62,982 nucleotides of DNA from Methylophilus sp. 14. GTDB taxonomy: Bacteria > Pseudomonadota > Gammaproteobacteria > Burkholderiales > Methylophilaceae. The notes below the pieces were generated by a model. The model was not told the DNA's origin, ran no database searches, and saw only the letters and a list, made by a program, of their open reading frames with translations. The DNA lies in the NCBI RefSeq assembly GCF_015354345.1, contig NZ_JADKYS010000009.1:1-62982 (forward strand). The letters are read 5' to 3'. The translations under genes and the position numbers were made by a program. Of the stretch, positions 1-6,965 are shown in pieces. Every line of letters starts with the position of its first letter. The stretch's first letter is position 1.

Positions 1-50
1 AATCTGACCGCTTCTTGTTTGAATTCCTCAGTGAATCTTTTATTGCTCAT
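1..50 (-). CDS. IS3-family transposase OrfA, N-terminal fragment
   Basis: Only about 16 codons are inside the window. They read MSNKRFTEEFKQEAVR, the usual opening of the helix-turn-helix OrfA protein of IS3-family elements (pattern K-R-F-T-x-E-F-K-x-E-A-V). A clear ribosome binding site (AGGAG) lies 8 bases upstream of the ATG on the minus strand. The rest of OrfA and OrfB would lie to the left. In this family OrfA binds the terminal repeats, and a frameshifted OrfAB product catalyses transposition. Confidence 0.85.
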   Translation of the reverse strand, partial: MSNKRFTEEFKQEAVR

Positions 51-113
51 TTAATACTCCTGTTAACCTCAATTATGAGGCTAAAAAGTATCTAATGCAG
101 CCGGGGCGATTCA
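1..113 (-). mobile_element. IS3-family element, 5' terminal part
   Basis: This is the 5' end of an IS3-family insertion sequence that continues beyond base 1. On the minus strand the element starts with a terminal inverted repeat (TGAATCGCCCCGG, ending at base 113), followed by a leader and the orfA start at base 50. The first 25 bases match 20 of 25 bases of the repeat at 62906-62930, the other end of a related copy. The element lies inside a nuclease-like gene whose stop codon TGA is the first triplet of the IS. The other end and any target duplication lie outside the window. Confidence 0.85.
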
Positions 114-566
114 CTGATATTCATCAACTTTATCTCCGTAAGATGACTCATGCTGGCAAAATCGCTTAAGTGATTCTAATAAGTCCTCAGAACCTAATCG
201 TATTTTGGTATTTTCGCTACTATCAGTTTTCACCTGTATTGCAACATAACGCCCTGATTTCTTTTCCAATAAGAAATCATCGTGATGCTCACACCAGATT
301 GAATTTATGGAGTTATCAATTAAACCCTCTGCAAGTAATATTGCCCCTATGGCCGACTGATATCTAAAGCGATCCTGAGTTTCATCGCCGACATCGCTGG
401 GTGCCATGGCAAAGCCTGAAACCATATTTGGCAAACCAAGAGGAATATTCTCTGAAATAGTAGTTTTATAAACGCTCACTGCATTAACTTCAACTTTGGC
501 GTTTGATGAAATAACTAGCTGCCCTACAGAGTTACTGTTATCTGTATTTTTTTTCGTTGTTGTCAT
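111..566 (-). pseudogene. Cap4/DUF4297-like nuclease domain protein, truncated by IS3
   Basis: A 151-residue reading frame whose last codons meet the IS3 terminal repeat; the TGA stop at 111-113 is the first triplet of the IS. Residues about 62-115 carry FRYQSAIGAILL, then WCEHHDDFLLE and IQVKTD. This resembles the start of the dsDNA nuclease fold of DUF4297/Cap4 proteins (E...D and QVKT, a PD-(D/E)XK-like core). Family members are several hundred residues long and often belong to antiphage modules such as CBASS or DUF4297-HerA. The assignment rests on motif resemblance only. The fragment keeps the core motifs but has lost everything downstream, so it is probably inactive. No partner gene remains on the right side. 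Confidence 0.5.
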
Positions 567-845
567 AAGTTCAGTTCAATTAAGCCTCATAACACTTCAC
601 ACAATAGTTTAAAAAGTAAAAAACAACAAATCTAATTAATCTTCAATGCCTACCTAATAAAACCTCTAAACTTAATTTACAGGTGAAATCATATGCGTTT
701 TATGCAAAAAACCCTTTAAATTGTTGAATTAACTATAAAAAAACCATCTTTACAATCTATACATCCCTAAAGTTCTTTGTTATGGTAACGATATATCACT
801 ATAAATATGGTGTTTAACACCACAAAACTGTCGGGGTGACATTGA

Positions 846-1058
846 ATGATGAATCTTCCAGGAAAGTTTTTGTACACGATTCGCAGTGCGAATGGTGTGC
901 TGGTTGAGAACTTGCAGGTATTCGGCAAAACACGCAGCGAAGCTGATGAAAAAATCCGCCAGATGTATTGGCGTTGCGAGATTATCAGCTGCAATATGGT
1001 TTCTAAAGACTCGAAAGCACGTACACCACATATAAAAATGCAGTGGGTACGCCCCTAA
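846..1058 (+). CDS. small hypothetical protein (70 aa)
   Basis: I do not recognise this protein. It starts MMNLPGKFLYTIRSANG, is basic, and has a helix-forming centre (SEADEKIRQMYWRCEI). There is no signal peptide or membrane segment. A purine-rich GGGGTGA lies 6 bases before the ATG, and a strong rho-independent terminator follows 50 bases after the stop, which supports a real single-gene transcript. The opposite strand is also open over part of this stretch (780-1061), but that frame has poorer composition and no terminator. No related gene lies beside it. Confidence 0.5.
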   Translation: MMNLPGKFLYTIRSANGVLVENLQVFGKTRSEADEKIRQMYWRCEIISCNMVSKDSKARTPHIKMQWVRP

Positions 1059-1105
1059 CATGGCGAGGATAGGCTGGCGTTAAGAACCTGCCTGTAATTG
1101 CGAAC

Positions 1106-1133
1106 TCAAAAGGCGCTTAATGCGCCTTTTTTA
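1106..1133 (+). terminator. rho-independent terminator
   Basis: AAAGGCGC-TTAAT-GCGCCTTTTTT forms a 6-8 bp GC-rich hairpin followed by a T run. It closes the small gene at 846-1058. The A run on its left would also let it act for the leftward antitoxin gene at 1158-1406. Confidence 0.8.
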
Positions 1134-1157
1134 TTGCCTAAGAATAATTATCCAGGA

Positions 1158-1406
1158 TTAATCTAACGTCCCCTCAAATCGGCGGGTGATTTCAGGCTTT
1201 CCCATGGCGTCAAAGTCATCTGGAACCTGAATTTGACCTTTCATAAAACCGATACGGTTGGTAACGAGCTTTTCAGTGATATCTAATTTAATAACTTTAA
1301 CCAGCGGTTTGCCCGCCTTGGCAATAATAAAAGCCTCACCTTTTACAGCCTGATCAATCAATTTGGAAAGCTGTGCTTTTGCTGCACTGATATTGATGAT
1401 TTTCAT
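1158..1406 (-). CDS. Phd/YefM-type antitoxin, orphan
   Basis: An 82-residue protein with the typical antitoxin N-terminus MKIINISAAKAQLSKLIDQA, then GEAFIIAKAGKPLVKVI. This is the Phd/YefM fold that binds the toxin operator DNA. The acidic tail (VPDDFDAMGKPEITRRFEGTLD) resembles VapB antitoxins, which normally precede a PIN toxin. Here the expected toxin gene downstream (left of 1158) is missing: the next 100 bases hold only a terminator and the convergent small gene. It is therefore either a solitary antitoxin that could cross-neutralise another toxin, or a remnant of a lost pair. Confidence 0.8.
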   Translation of the reverse strand: MKIINISAAKAQLSKLIDQAVKGEAFIIAKAGKPLVKVIKLDITEKLVTNRIGFMKGQIQVPDDFDAMGKPEITRRFEGTLD

Positions 1407-1534
1407 AAGGGTTTAGGCAGACAAAATGTGAGTTACTCTAATTTAAAACTCATTAGCGCTTGAGTAAAGCCTTTAATAGCAAGCACGGATCTGCATAAAT
1501 CCAGATACTTGTCGAATAAACCAAATCATCTTAA

Positions 1535-1554
1535 ACTAGTCAGATAACTAGTCA
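1535..1554. promoter_or_regulatory. direct repeats upstream of phd-vapC pair, likely operator
   Basis: ACTAGTCA occurs twice (1535-1542 and 1547-1554), 12 bases apart, just before the antitoxin start at 1578. ACTAGT is itself palindromic. Phd/YefM antitoxins repress their own promoters through such small repeated palindromes, so this is a plausible autoregulatory operator. The ribosome binding site TTGGAGG follows at about 1565. Confidence 0.5.
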
Positions 1555-1577
1555 TTTTAAATTATTGGAGGTGCAAT

Positions 1578-1832
1578 ATGAACAGTTGGCCTGTACAAGA
1601 TGCAAAGTCGCGTTTTAGTGAACTGTTGGACACCTGCTTGAGCGAGGGGCCGCAGGTAGTCACACGGCGCGGGGCAGAAACAGCAGTGTTGGTCCCCATG
1701 GCTGAGTGGAAGCGCTTAAACAATACTGCGCGCCCTTCACTCAAGGCTTTGCTGCTGGGAGAGGATGATCGTATTGACTTGATGATACCTGCACGTGGTA
1801 ACGCGAATCGTCGCGTAGTTTCGCCGTTGTAA
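1578..1832 (+). CDS. Phd/YefM-family antitoxin
   Basis: An 84-residue antitoxin. NSWPVQDAKSRFSELLDTC followed by GPQVVTRRGAETAVLVPMAEWKRL is the Phd/YefM DNA-binding fold; the C-terminal 35 residues would wrap the toxin. It has a good ribosome binding site (GGAGG). The PIN toxin gene starts 8 bases after its stop, so the two are translated from one message. It is expected to neutralise the toxin and to repress the operon through the repeats at 1535-1554. Confidence 0.85.
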   Translation: MNSWPVQDAKSRFSELLDTCLSEGPQVVTRRGAETAVLVPMAEWKRLNNTARPSLKALLLGEDDRIDLMIPARGNANRRVVSPL

Positions 1833-1840
1833 ATTCAAAT

Positions 1841-2248
1841 ATGTATTTACTCGACACAAACATCGTTTCTGAACTGCGCAAACCTCGACCACATGGTGGC
1901 GTTGTTGCCTGGCTAGAAGAAGTTGCAGATGAAGACTTATATCTGAGCGCCGTGACTCTCGGCGAAATTCAAGCAGGTATCGAAATCACCCGTGAACAAG
2001 ATAGCCAGAAAGCAGCAGCCATAGAGGCTTGGGCGGATCAGGTCGCGCTTACTTACAATGTGTTAACGATGGATACAGCGACTTTCAGACTATGGGCAAC
2101 CTTGATGCATCGCCAATCTGACACAGTTTATGAAGATGCCATGATTGCCGCCACGGCGTTGAGACACAAGCTCACTGTGGTGACTCGCAATGTCCGGGAT
2201 TTTGAGCGTTTTGATGTGCCTTTGCTTAATCCGTTTGAAGCATCCTAA
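1841..2248 (+). CDS. PIN-domain ribonuclease toxin (VapC/FitB type)
   Basis: A 135-residue PIN-domain protein. The acidic residues expected for metal-dependent RNA cleavage are present: LLDTN at the N-terminus (Asp5), GEIQAGI in the middle, and YEDAMIAATA with TRNVRDF near the end. The order and length match FitB/VapC toxins paired with Phd-type antitoxins. It lies 8 bases behind the antitoxin at 1578-1832. Members of this family cut tRNA or rRNA when the antitoxin is degraded; the target here cannot be read from sequence. The gene appears intact. Confidence 0.88.
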   Translation: MYLLDTNIVSELRKPRPHGGVVAWLEEVADEDLYLSAVTLGEIQAGIEITREQDSQKAAAIEAWADQVALTYNVLTMDTATFRLWATLMHRQSDTVYEDAMIAATALRHKLTVVTRNVRDFERFDVPLLNPFEAS

Positions 2249-2277
2249 GCCTTTAGCAAAAGCCAATAAACAGGCCT

Positions 2278-2688
2278 TTAGAACAATGACAGGTTGCGAG
2301 CCTGCACGTTATTTTTAACCACTCTTCTACGCAGCAGTTTTTTTACGGGCGTGTCTGCCGTTGGCAGGTCTTCATCAAACAGGGATTGCTGTGCTGGGAA
2401 CATATCGTCTTGCATCTGCGCGGTTTGCAAGTCGAAGCGGAGTTCGCAGTCTAGCCATAAATCGGATTTTGGCACGCAGCAGCATGGGAGAATTTCATCG
2501 GCGGCGATAAAGGCGAGTGGCAGTTCAACGTAATCGACTTCGCCATCGAGCATACGCACGCGGCAGGCACCACAAAAACCGCTCCGGCATTGATACTCTA
2601 CTTCGTGGCCGGTGCGTTCGAGGCCTTCGAGCAGGGTTTCTTGCGGGAGCAGGCTAAAGCGGCTGTGCTGGCTGCGGATGCTAATCAC
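2278..2688 (-). CDS. yfaE: 2Fe-2S ferredoxin of class Ia ribonucleotide reductase (YfaE-like)
   Basis: A plant-type [2Fe-2S] ferredoxin. The cluster cysteines are visible in YQCRSGFCGACRVRML and again in ILPCCCVP. It begins 22 bases after the nrdB stop with a GTG start, the usual place of YfaE, which maintains or rebuilds the diferric-tyrosyl cofactor of NrdB. YfaE proteins are about 84 residues; this one has 136 because of a charged tail of about 50 residues with no cluster motif (acidic LFDEDLPTAD, then basic KKLLRRRVVKNN). The tail is open coding sequence and may mediate docking. It is the last gene of the nrdA-nrdB-ferredoxin operon. Confidence 0.88.
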   Translation of the reverse strand: MISIRSQHSRFSLLPQETLLEGLERTGHEVEYQCRSGFCGACRVRMLDGEVDYVELPLAFIAADEILPCCCVPKSDLWLDCELRFDLQTAQMQDDMFPAQQSLFDEDLPTADTPVKKLLRRRVVKNNVQARNLSLF

Positions 2689-2710
2689 TGGTTTAGATGA
2701 CCACTACTGT

Positions 2711-3844
2711 TTATAACTCAAAGCCGTTCAAATCATCTGCCGAAACTTCAGAATCAATTTGACCAATCAGGTAAGAGCTTAATTCCACCTCTTGCGGCGC
2801 GACTTGCACCGTATCTGAGGCCAGCCAGGTGTTGATCCATGGAATCGGGTTGTTTTTGGCATTGGGGAATGCCGGTGGCAAGCCGACTGAGGCCATACGG
2901 GTGTTGGTGATGTATTCCACGTATTGGCAAAGAATGTCTTTGTTCAAGCCAATCATGGAGCCATCTTTAAACAGGTATTCTGCCCATTCTTTTTCTTGCT
3001 CGGCGGCGGTTTTAAACATCTCAAAACATTCGGTGTGCAACTCGGCGGCGATCTCGGCAAACTCGGGGTCATCTTGCCCGGAGCGCATGATGTTGAGAAT
3101 GTGCTGGGTGCCGGTGAGGTGCAGGGCTTCGTCACGCGCAATCAGGCGGATGATTTTGGCGTTGCCTTCCATCACCTTGCGCTCGGCAAAGGCGAACGAG
3201 CAGGCGAAGCTGACATAAAAGCGGATGGCTTCGAGGATGTTCACGTTCATCAGGCAGCGATACAGCAGCTTTTTGAGCTCGCGCTTGTTGACTGAGATGG
3301 TTTCGCTATTGATGACGTGATCGCCCTCGCCCAGTTGCGAATACAACATGGTTTGATGGATCAGTTCGTCGTAATAATGGGCGATATCCGAGGCACGTGC
3401 GGTGATGTTGTCATTGCGCACGATGTCATCAAAAATGATAGAAGGATCATTGACGATGTTGCGGATGATGTGAGTGTAAGAGCGCGAGTGGATCGTCTCG
3501 GAAAACGCCCAGGTTTCAATCCAGGTTTCCAGCTCGGGCAGTGACACCAATGGCAACAAGGCAACGTTAGGGCTGCGGCCCTGGATGGAATCCAGCAACG
3601 TCTGGTACTTGAGGTTGCTGATGAAAATATGCTTTTCATGCTCAGGCAGGCCCTGGTAGTCAGCACGGTCTTGTGACACATCGACCTCTTCCGGGCGCCA
3701 GAAGAATGACAGTTGTTTCTCGATCAGCTTCTCGAACACCGGATATTTCTGCTGGTCATAGCGCGCCACGTTGACGGGCTGACCGAAGAACATGGGTTCT
3801 TTTAACTGTTCGTTGTCGATTTTGGTAAAGATGCTGTAGGCCAT
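2711..3844 (-). CDS. nrdB: ribonucleoside-diphosphate reductase beta subunit, class Ia
   Basis: The R2 subunit of aerobic ribonucleotide reductase, which houses the diiron-tyrosyl radical that starts reduction of ribonucleotides to deoxyribonucleotides. The 377 residues track E. coli NrdB closely. Iron ligands are visible as Asp85 (TLLDSIQ), Glu116 and His119 ([11 protein letters not shown]), a Glu in [10 protein letters not shown], and Glu/His in [12 protein letters not shown]; the radical Tyr is Tyr123. The C-terminal tail that docks to NrdA is present ([11 protein letters not shown]). It is preceded by AGGAAC. It is separated from nrdA by 210 bases containing a long imperfect palindrome, which could set different levels of the two subunits. 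Confidence 0.97.
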   Translation of the reverse strand: MAYSIFTKIDNEQLKEPMFFGQPVNVARYDQQKYPVFEKLIEKQLSFFWRPEEVDVSQDRADYQGLPEHEKHIFISNLKYQTLLDSIQGRSPNVALLPLVSLPELETWIETWAFSETIHSRSYTHIIRNIVNDPSIIFDDIVRNDNITARASDIAHYYDELIHQTMLYSQLGEGDHVINSETISVNKRELKKLLYRCLMNVNILEAIRFYVSFACSFAFAERKVMEGNAKIIRLIARDEALHLTGTQHILNIMRSGQDDPEFAEIAAELHTECFEMFKTAAEQEKEWAEYLFKDGSMIGLNKDILCQYVEYITNTRMASVGLPPAFPNAKNNPIPWINTWLASDTVQVAPQEVELSSYLIGQIDSEVSADDLNGFEL

Positions 3845-3911
3845 AGCCGTGTTCCTAATGTTTAAGTTCTATTCTCAAACTGTTTTTAAAATCTATTCAT
3901 TACCCCACTGC

Positions 3912-4056
3912 AATAAGCGTTTAATCAGTGAGCGAGCGGGATAAAGTGCAAGGCGTCAGGAGCACAGAAACCGGAATGTACATGGAGTACATGAGGATTT
4001 CGAGCACCGCTCAACGTTGCAATTTGCCCGCGCAGCCACTGAGTCAACGCTTATTT
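3912..4056. repeat. long imperfect palindrome in the nrdA-nrdB intergenic region
   Basis: The outer ends AATAAGCGTT (3912-3921) and AACGCTTATT (4045-4054) are perfect inverted copies. Inward, TCAGTG/CACTGA, GCGGG/CCCGC and TGCAA/TTGCA pair again, and the centre is ATGTAC-ATGGA-GTACAT (3976-3992). In total about 65 bases per arm can fold as a long mismatched hairpin. It occupies nearly the whole gap and is transcribed with the operon. It resembles mobile intergenic palindromic repeats seen in proteobacteria, but no second copy is visible in this window. Confidence 0.7.
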
Positions 4057-6334
4057 AAATCTTGCAGGCGCCACTGGCACAACCATCATCTTCCGCCTCA
4101 GTGCCACCTTCTGTCGCACCATCGCGGGTGTTGTGGTAGTACAAGGTTTTGATGCCCAGTTTGTACACTTGCAACAAGTCTTTGAGCAGCTGCTTCATCG
4201 GCACTCGGCCGCCTTCAAAACGCGTCGGGTCGTAGTTGGTGTTGGCAGAAATAGACTGGTCAACAAACTTTTGCATAATGCCCACCAGCTTGAGATAACC
4301 CTCATTGCTAGGCATTTTCCACAGCAACTGGTACTGGTCACGCAGGCGGTCAATCTCTGGCACCACCTGGCGCAAGATACCGTCTTTGGACTGTTTGACA
4401 GACACCAGGCCGCGCGGTGGTTCGATACCATTGGTGGCGTTGGCTATCTGGCTGGACGTCTCGGATGGCATCAATGCTGTCAGCGTAGAGTTACGCAGGC
4501 CATCTTTCTGGATGTCGGCACGCAGGCTTTCCCAGTCCAGCAACAATGGCTCGCTGCAAACGGCGTCGAGGTCTTTTTTGTAGGTATCAATCGGCAAAAT
4601 ACCTTTGGCATACGTGGTTTCGTTAAACGCACCGCATGGACCAAATTCGCGTGATAACTGCACTGAGGCCTTTAGCAGGTAATACTGAATCGCCTCAAAC
4701 GTGCGGTGGGTCAGACCCAAGGCCGCGTCGCTGGTGTAATTGGTGCCATTTTTGGCCAGGTAGTAAGCGTAGTTAATCACACCCACGCCCAAAGAACGGC
4801 GCTTGTTGGTGGCGTTAAGAGCGGCTTTGACCGGGTAATCCTGATATTCCAGCAAGGCATCCAGCGCACGCACCACCAAATCAGCCAGGCCTTCAAGCTC
4901 GTCTAATGACTCTAGCGCGCCCAGGTTAAAGGCAGACAAAGTACACAAGGCGATTTCGCCTTCTTCATCATTGATGTCGTTCAATGGATGGGTCGGCAGT
5001 GCAATTTCCATACACAGGTTGGACTGGCGCACAGGTGCAACGGCCGGGTCAAACGGGCTGTGTGTGTTGCAGTGGTCGACGTTCTGGATGTAGATACGGC
5101 CGGTGCCTGCGCGCTCTTGCATCACCAGCGAGAACAGGTCTACGGCTGGCAAGCTACGCTTGCGGATGCTGTCATCGGCTTCGTATTGCGCATAGAGGCG
5201 CTCGAATTCGTCCTGGTCGGCAAAGAAGGCATCGTACAAGCCTGGTACATCGTGTGGGGAGAACAAGGTGATGTTCTGGCCTTTAATCAGGCGCTGATAC
5301 ATCAGGCGGTTGATCTGCACGCCGTAATCGAGGTGGCGTACACGGTTCTCTTCCACACCACGGTTGTTTTTGAGCACCAGCAGTGACTCAACCTCCAAAT
5401 GCCACAGTGGGTAGAACAAGGTGGCTGCACCACCGCGCACGCCGCCCTGTGAGCAAGACTTCACTGCAGACTGGAACAATTTGTAGAACGGCAGGCAGCC
5501 AGTGTGTTGTGCTTCACCACCACGGATTTCACTGCCTAGGGCGCGGATGCGGCCCGCATTGACGCCGATACCGGCACGCTGTGACACGTATTTCACAATG
5601 GCGCTGGATGTGGCGTTGATGCTATCCAGGCTGTCATCACACTCAATCAGCACGCAGGAGCTGAACTGGCGCGTAGGCGTACGCACACCAGACATGATAG
5701 GTGTAGGCAACGAAATCTTGAAAGTAGACACTGCATCATAGAAGCGCTTGATCAGATCCAGTCTTGTCTGCCCTTTGTAATTGGCAAACAGGCTCATGGC
5801 CACCAGGATGTACAGGAACTGCGGGCTCTCGTAGATTTTCTTGGTAACGCGGTTCTGCACCAGGTATTTACCCTCAAGCTGCTTCACAGCAGCGTAAGAG
5901 AAATTCATATCGCGCCAGTGGTCCAGGTGGCTATTTAACGCATCAAACTCTTCACGGCTGTAATCGCGCAGCAGATGCGGGTCATATTTGCCCAGTTCGG
6001 TCAGCGTCGTTACGTGGTCAAACAAATGTGGCGGCTCAAACTGGCCATAAGCGATTTTGCGTAGGTGAAAAATAGATAAACGCGCAGCCAGGTACTGGTA
6101 GTCAGGCGTTTCTTCAGAAATCAAGTCAGCGGCTGACTTGATGATGGTTTCATGAATGTCGTCAGTACGAATGCCATCGTAAAACTGGATATGGGAGCGC
6201 AACTCTACCTGCGACACCGACACATTATTCAGGCCTTGTGCGGCCCAGTCGATCACGCGGTGAATTTTGTCGAGATTAATCGGTTCCTTGCGACCATCCC
6301 GTTTTGTGGCCTGCATGGATTCGTATTGTGACAT
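4055..6334 (-). CDS. nrdA: ribonucleoside-diphosphate reductase alpha subunit, class Ia
   Basis: The catalytic R1 subunit. I place the start at 6334 (MSQYESMQATKRDG...), giving 759 residues against 761 in E. coli; the frame is open 56 codons further upstream, but that stretch is riboswitch leader. An ATP-cone allosteric domain occupies the first 90 residues. Active-site residues are visible: Cys227 (SSCVLIECDD), Cys441 and Glu443 (NLCMEIALP), Cys464 (IALCTLSAFN), and the C-terminal shuttle cysteines 752 and 757 in CASGACKI. It is first in the nrdA-nrdB-ferredoxin operon and is preceded by a cobalamin riboswitch at 6522-6713. This implies shut-off of the class Ia enzyme when B12 is available. 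Confidence 0.97.
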   Translation of the reverse strand: MSQYESMQATKRDGRKEPINLDKIHRVIDWAAQGLNNVSVSQVELRSHIQFYDGIRTDDIHETIIKSAADLISEETPDYQYLAARLSIFHLRKIAYGQFEPPHLFDHVTTLTELGKYDPHLLRDYSREEFDALNSHLDHWRDMNFSYAAVKQLEGKYLVQNRVTKKIYESPQFLYILVAMSLFANYKGQTRLDLIKRFYDAVSTFKISLPTPIMSGVRTPTRQFSSCVLIECDDSLDSINATSSAIVKYVSQRAGIGVNAGRIRALGSEIRGGEAQHTGCLPFYKLFQSAVKSCSQGGVRGGAATLFYPLWHLEVESLLVLKNNRGVEENRVRHLDYGVQINRLMYQRLIKGQNITLFSPHDVPGLYDAFFADQDEFERLYAQYEADDSIRKRSLPAVDLFSLVMQERAGTGRIYIQNVDHCNTHSPFDPAVAPVRQSNLCMEIALPTHPLNDINDEEGEIALCTLSAFNLGALESLDELEGLADLVVRALDALLEYQDYPVKAALNATNKRRSLGVGVINYAYYLAKNGTNYTSDAALGLTHRTFEAIQYYLLKASVQLSREFGPCGAFNETTYAKGILPIDTYKKDLDAVCSEPLLLDWESLRADIQKDGLRNSTLTALMPSETSSQIANATNGIEPPRGLVSVKQSKDGILRQVVPEIDRLRDQYQLLWKMPSNEGYLKLVGIMQKFVDQSISANTNYDPTRFEGGRVPMKQLLKDLLQVYKLGIKTLYYHNTRDGATEGGTEAEDDGCASGACKI

Positions 6335-6521
6335 TAATGGCTCCCAATCATGGCAGCGAAGGTGGCATGGCACAGGCTTTTCGCAACGCGCATCCCGCCC
6401 CGGGCAAACCCAGGACCGCAGAAAATGCACCCGCTTAAAGGCCAGACGAGCAATCAGCACAAAACTTGGCTCACTGCATCTGCCGAGGACACCCCGCCTC
6501 AAACGTTAACAAGAAAAAACT
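6335..6521 (-). other. nrdA leader, riboswitch expression platform
   Basis: The stretch between aptamer and nrdA contains no separate gene. The nrdA frame is open through it, but translation is expected only from 6334. A T run directly follows the aptamer (AAGTTTTTTCTTG), and GC-rich inverted repeats lie closer to the start codon. Either transcription termination right after the aptamer or sequestration of the GGGAG ribosome binding site at about 6342 could be the output. I cannot decide between them by eye. Confidence 0.5.
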
Positions 6522-6713
6522 TACGGTAGGTCTCCTGGCTCTCAGGTCACCATTATTTGCTTTGCCTTCCCGAATTTATCAGTGGCGTTGTTAACAGCAA
6601 ATAACTCGCTGATCACAGTTGCGGGGGCAGCTCTGGCTTGATGAGGACTGCGCCGTCTTCACGCACCAGATTCCCTTTTAAATACAGAAGAAGACTGTCT
6701 TCTGCATACCGTA
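6522..6713 (-). ncRNA. cobalamin (AdoCbl) riboswitch upstream of nrdA
   Basis: Read leftward, the RNA contains the conserved blocks of the cobalamin aptamer in order: GGGAAUCUGGUGC, GCCAGAGCUGCCCCCGCAAC, UGUGAUC, GCCACUGA, GGGAAGGC, and the B12 box GAGCCAGGAGACCUACCG. The ends pair as P1: TACGGTA from 6713 down to 6707 with TACCGTA from 6528 down to 6522. It points at nrdA, whose start is 188 bases downstream. That leader contains GC-rich hairpins (for example CCTGGGTTTGCCCGGG) that may form the expression platform. In this class, cobalamin binding turns expression off. Confidence 0.93.
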
Positions 6714-6965
6714 TGGATGCGACTATAAAACAATATCTATGGCTTTTCAATTATCAAAAACACAATATATTGATTTATTTACCTTGACAGTGAGCAACTG
6801 ATTGTTTTTATTCAAGAATATTTTTACAACCATACTGCACAACTTCAAGGAGTGATATGCCGTCTCCTATCGTGATAAAAAAGCTATTTTCACGTCGTAA
6901 TCATTAGGACACAGTGGTAACGAATTATGCGACACTAGGCATAACGAATAAAAACCAAATCCGTC

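Noticed and set aside
1040-1060. GGGTACGCCCCTAAC resembling the REP right arm
   Set aside because: It lies in the end of the small gene, has no matching left arm and does not form the 8-bp stem.
780-1061. minus-strand 93-codon frame overlapping the small gene at 846-1058
   Set aside because: The plus-strand gene has a ribosome binding site and a terminator; the minus frame has neither and odd composition.
4133-4654. 173-codon plus-strand frame opposite nrdA
   Set aside because: It is the shadow of strongly conserved NrdA coding sequence and has no ribosome binding site or family motif.
6335-6502. N-terminal extension of nrdA by 56 codons (frame open from 6502)
   Set aside because: The extension lies in the riboswitch leader, is Cys/Arg-rich and unlike NrdA proteins. 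The start at 6334 gives the family length and has GGGAG upstream.
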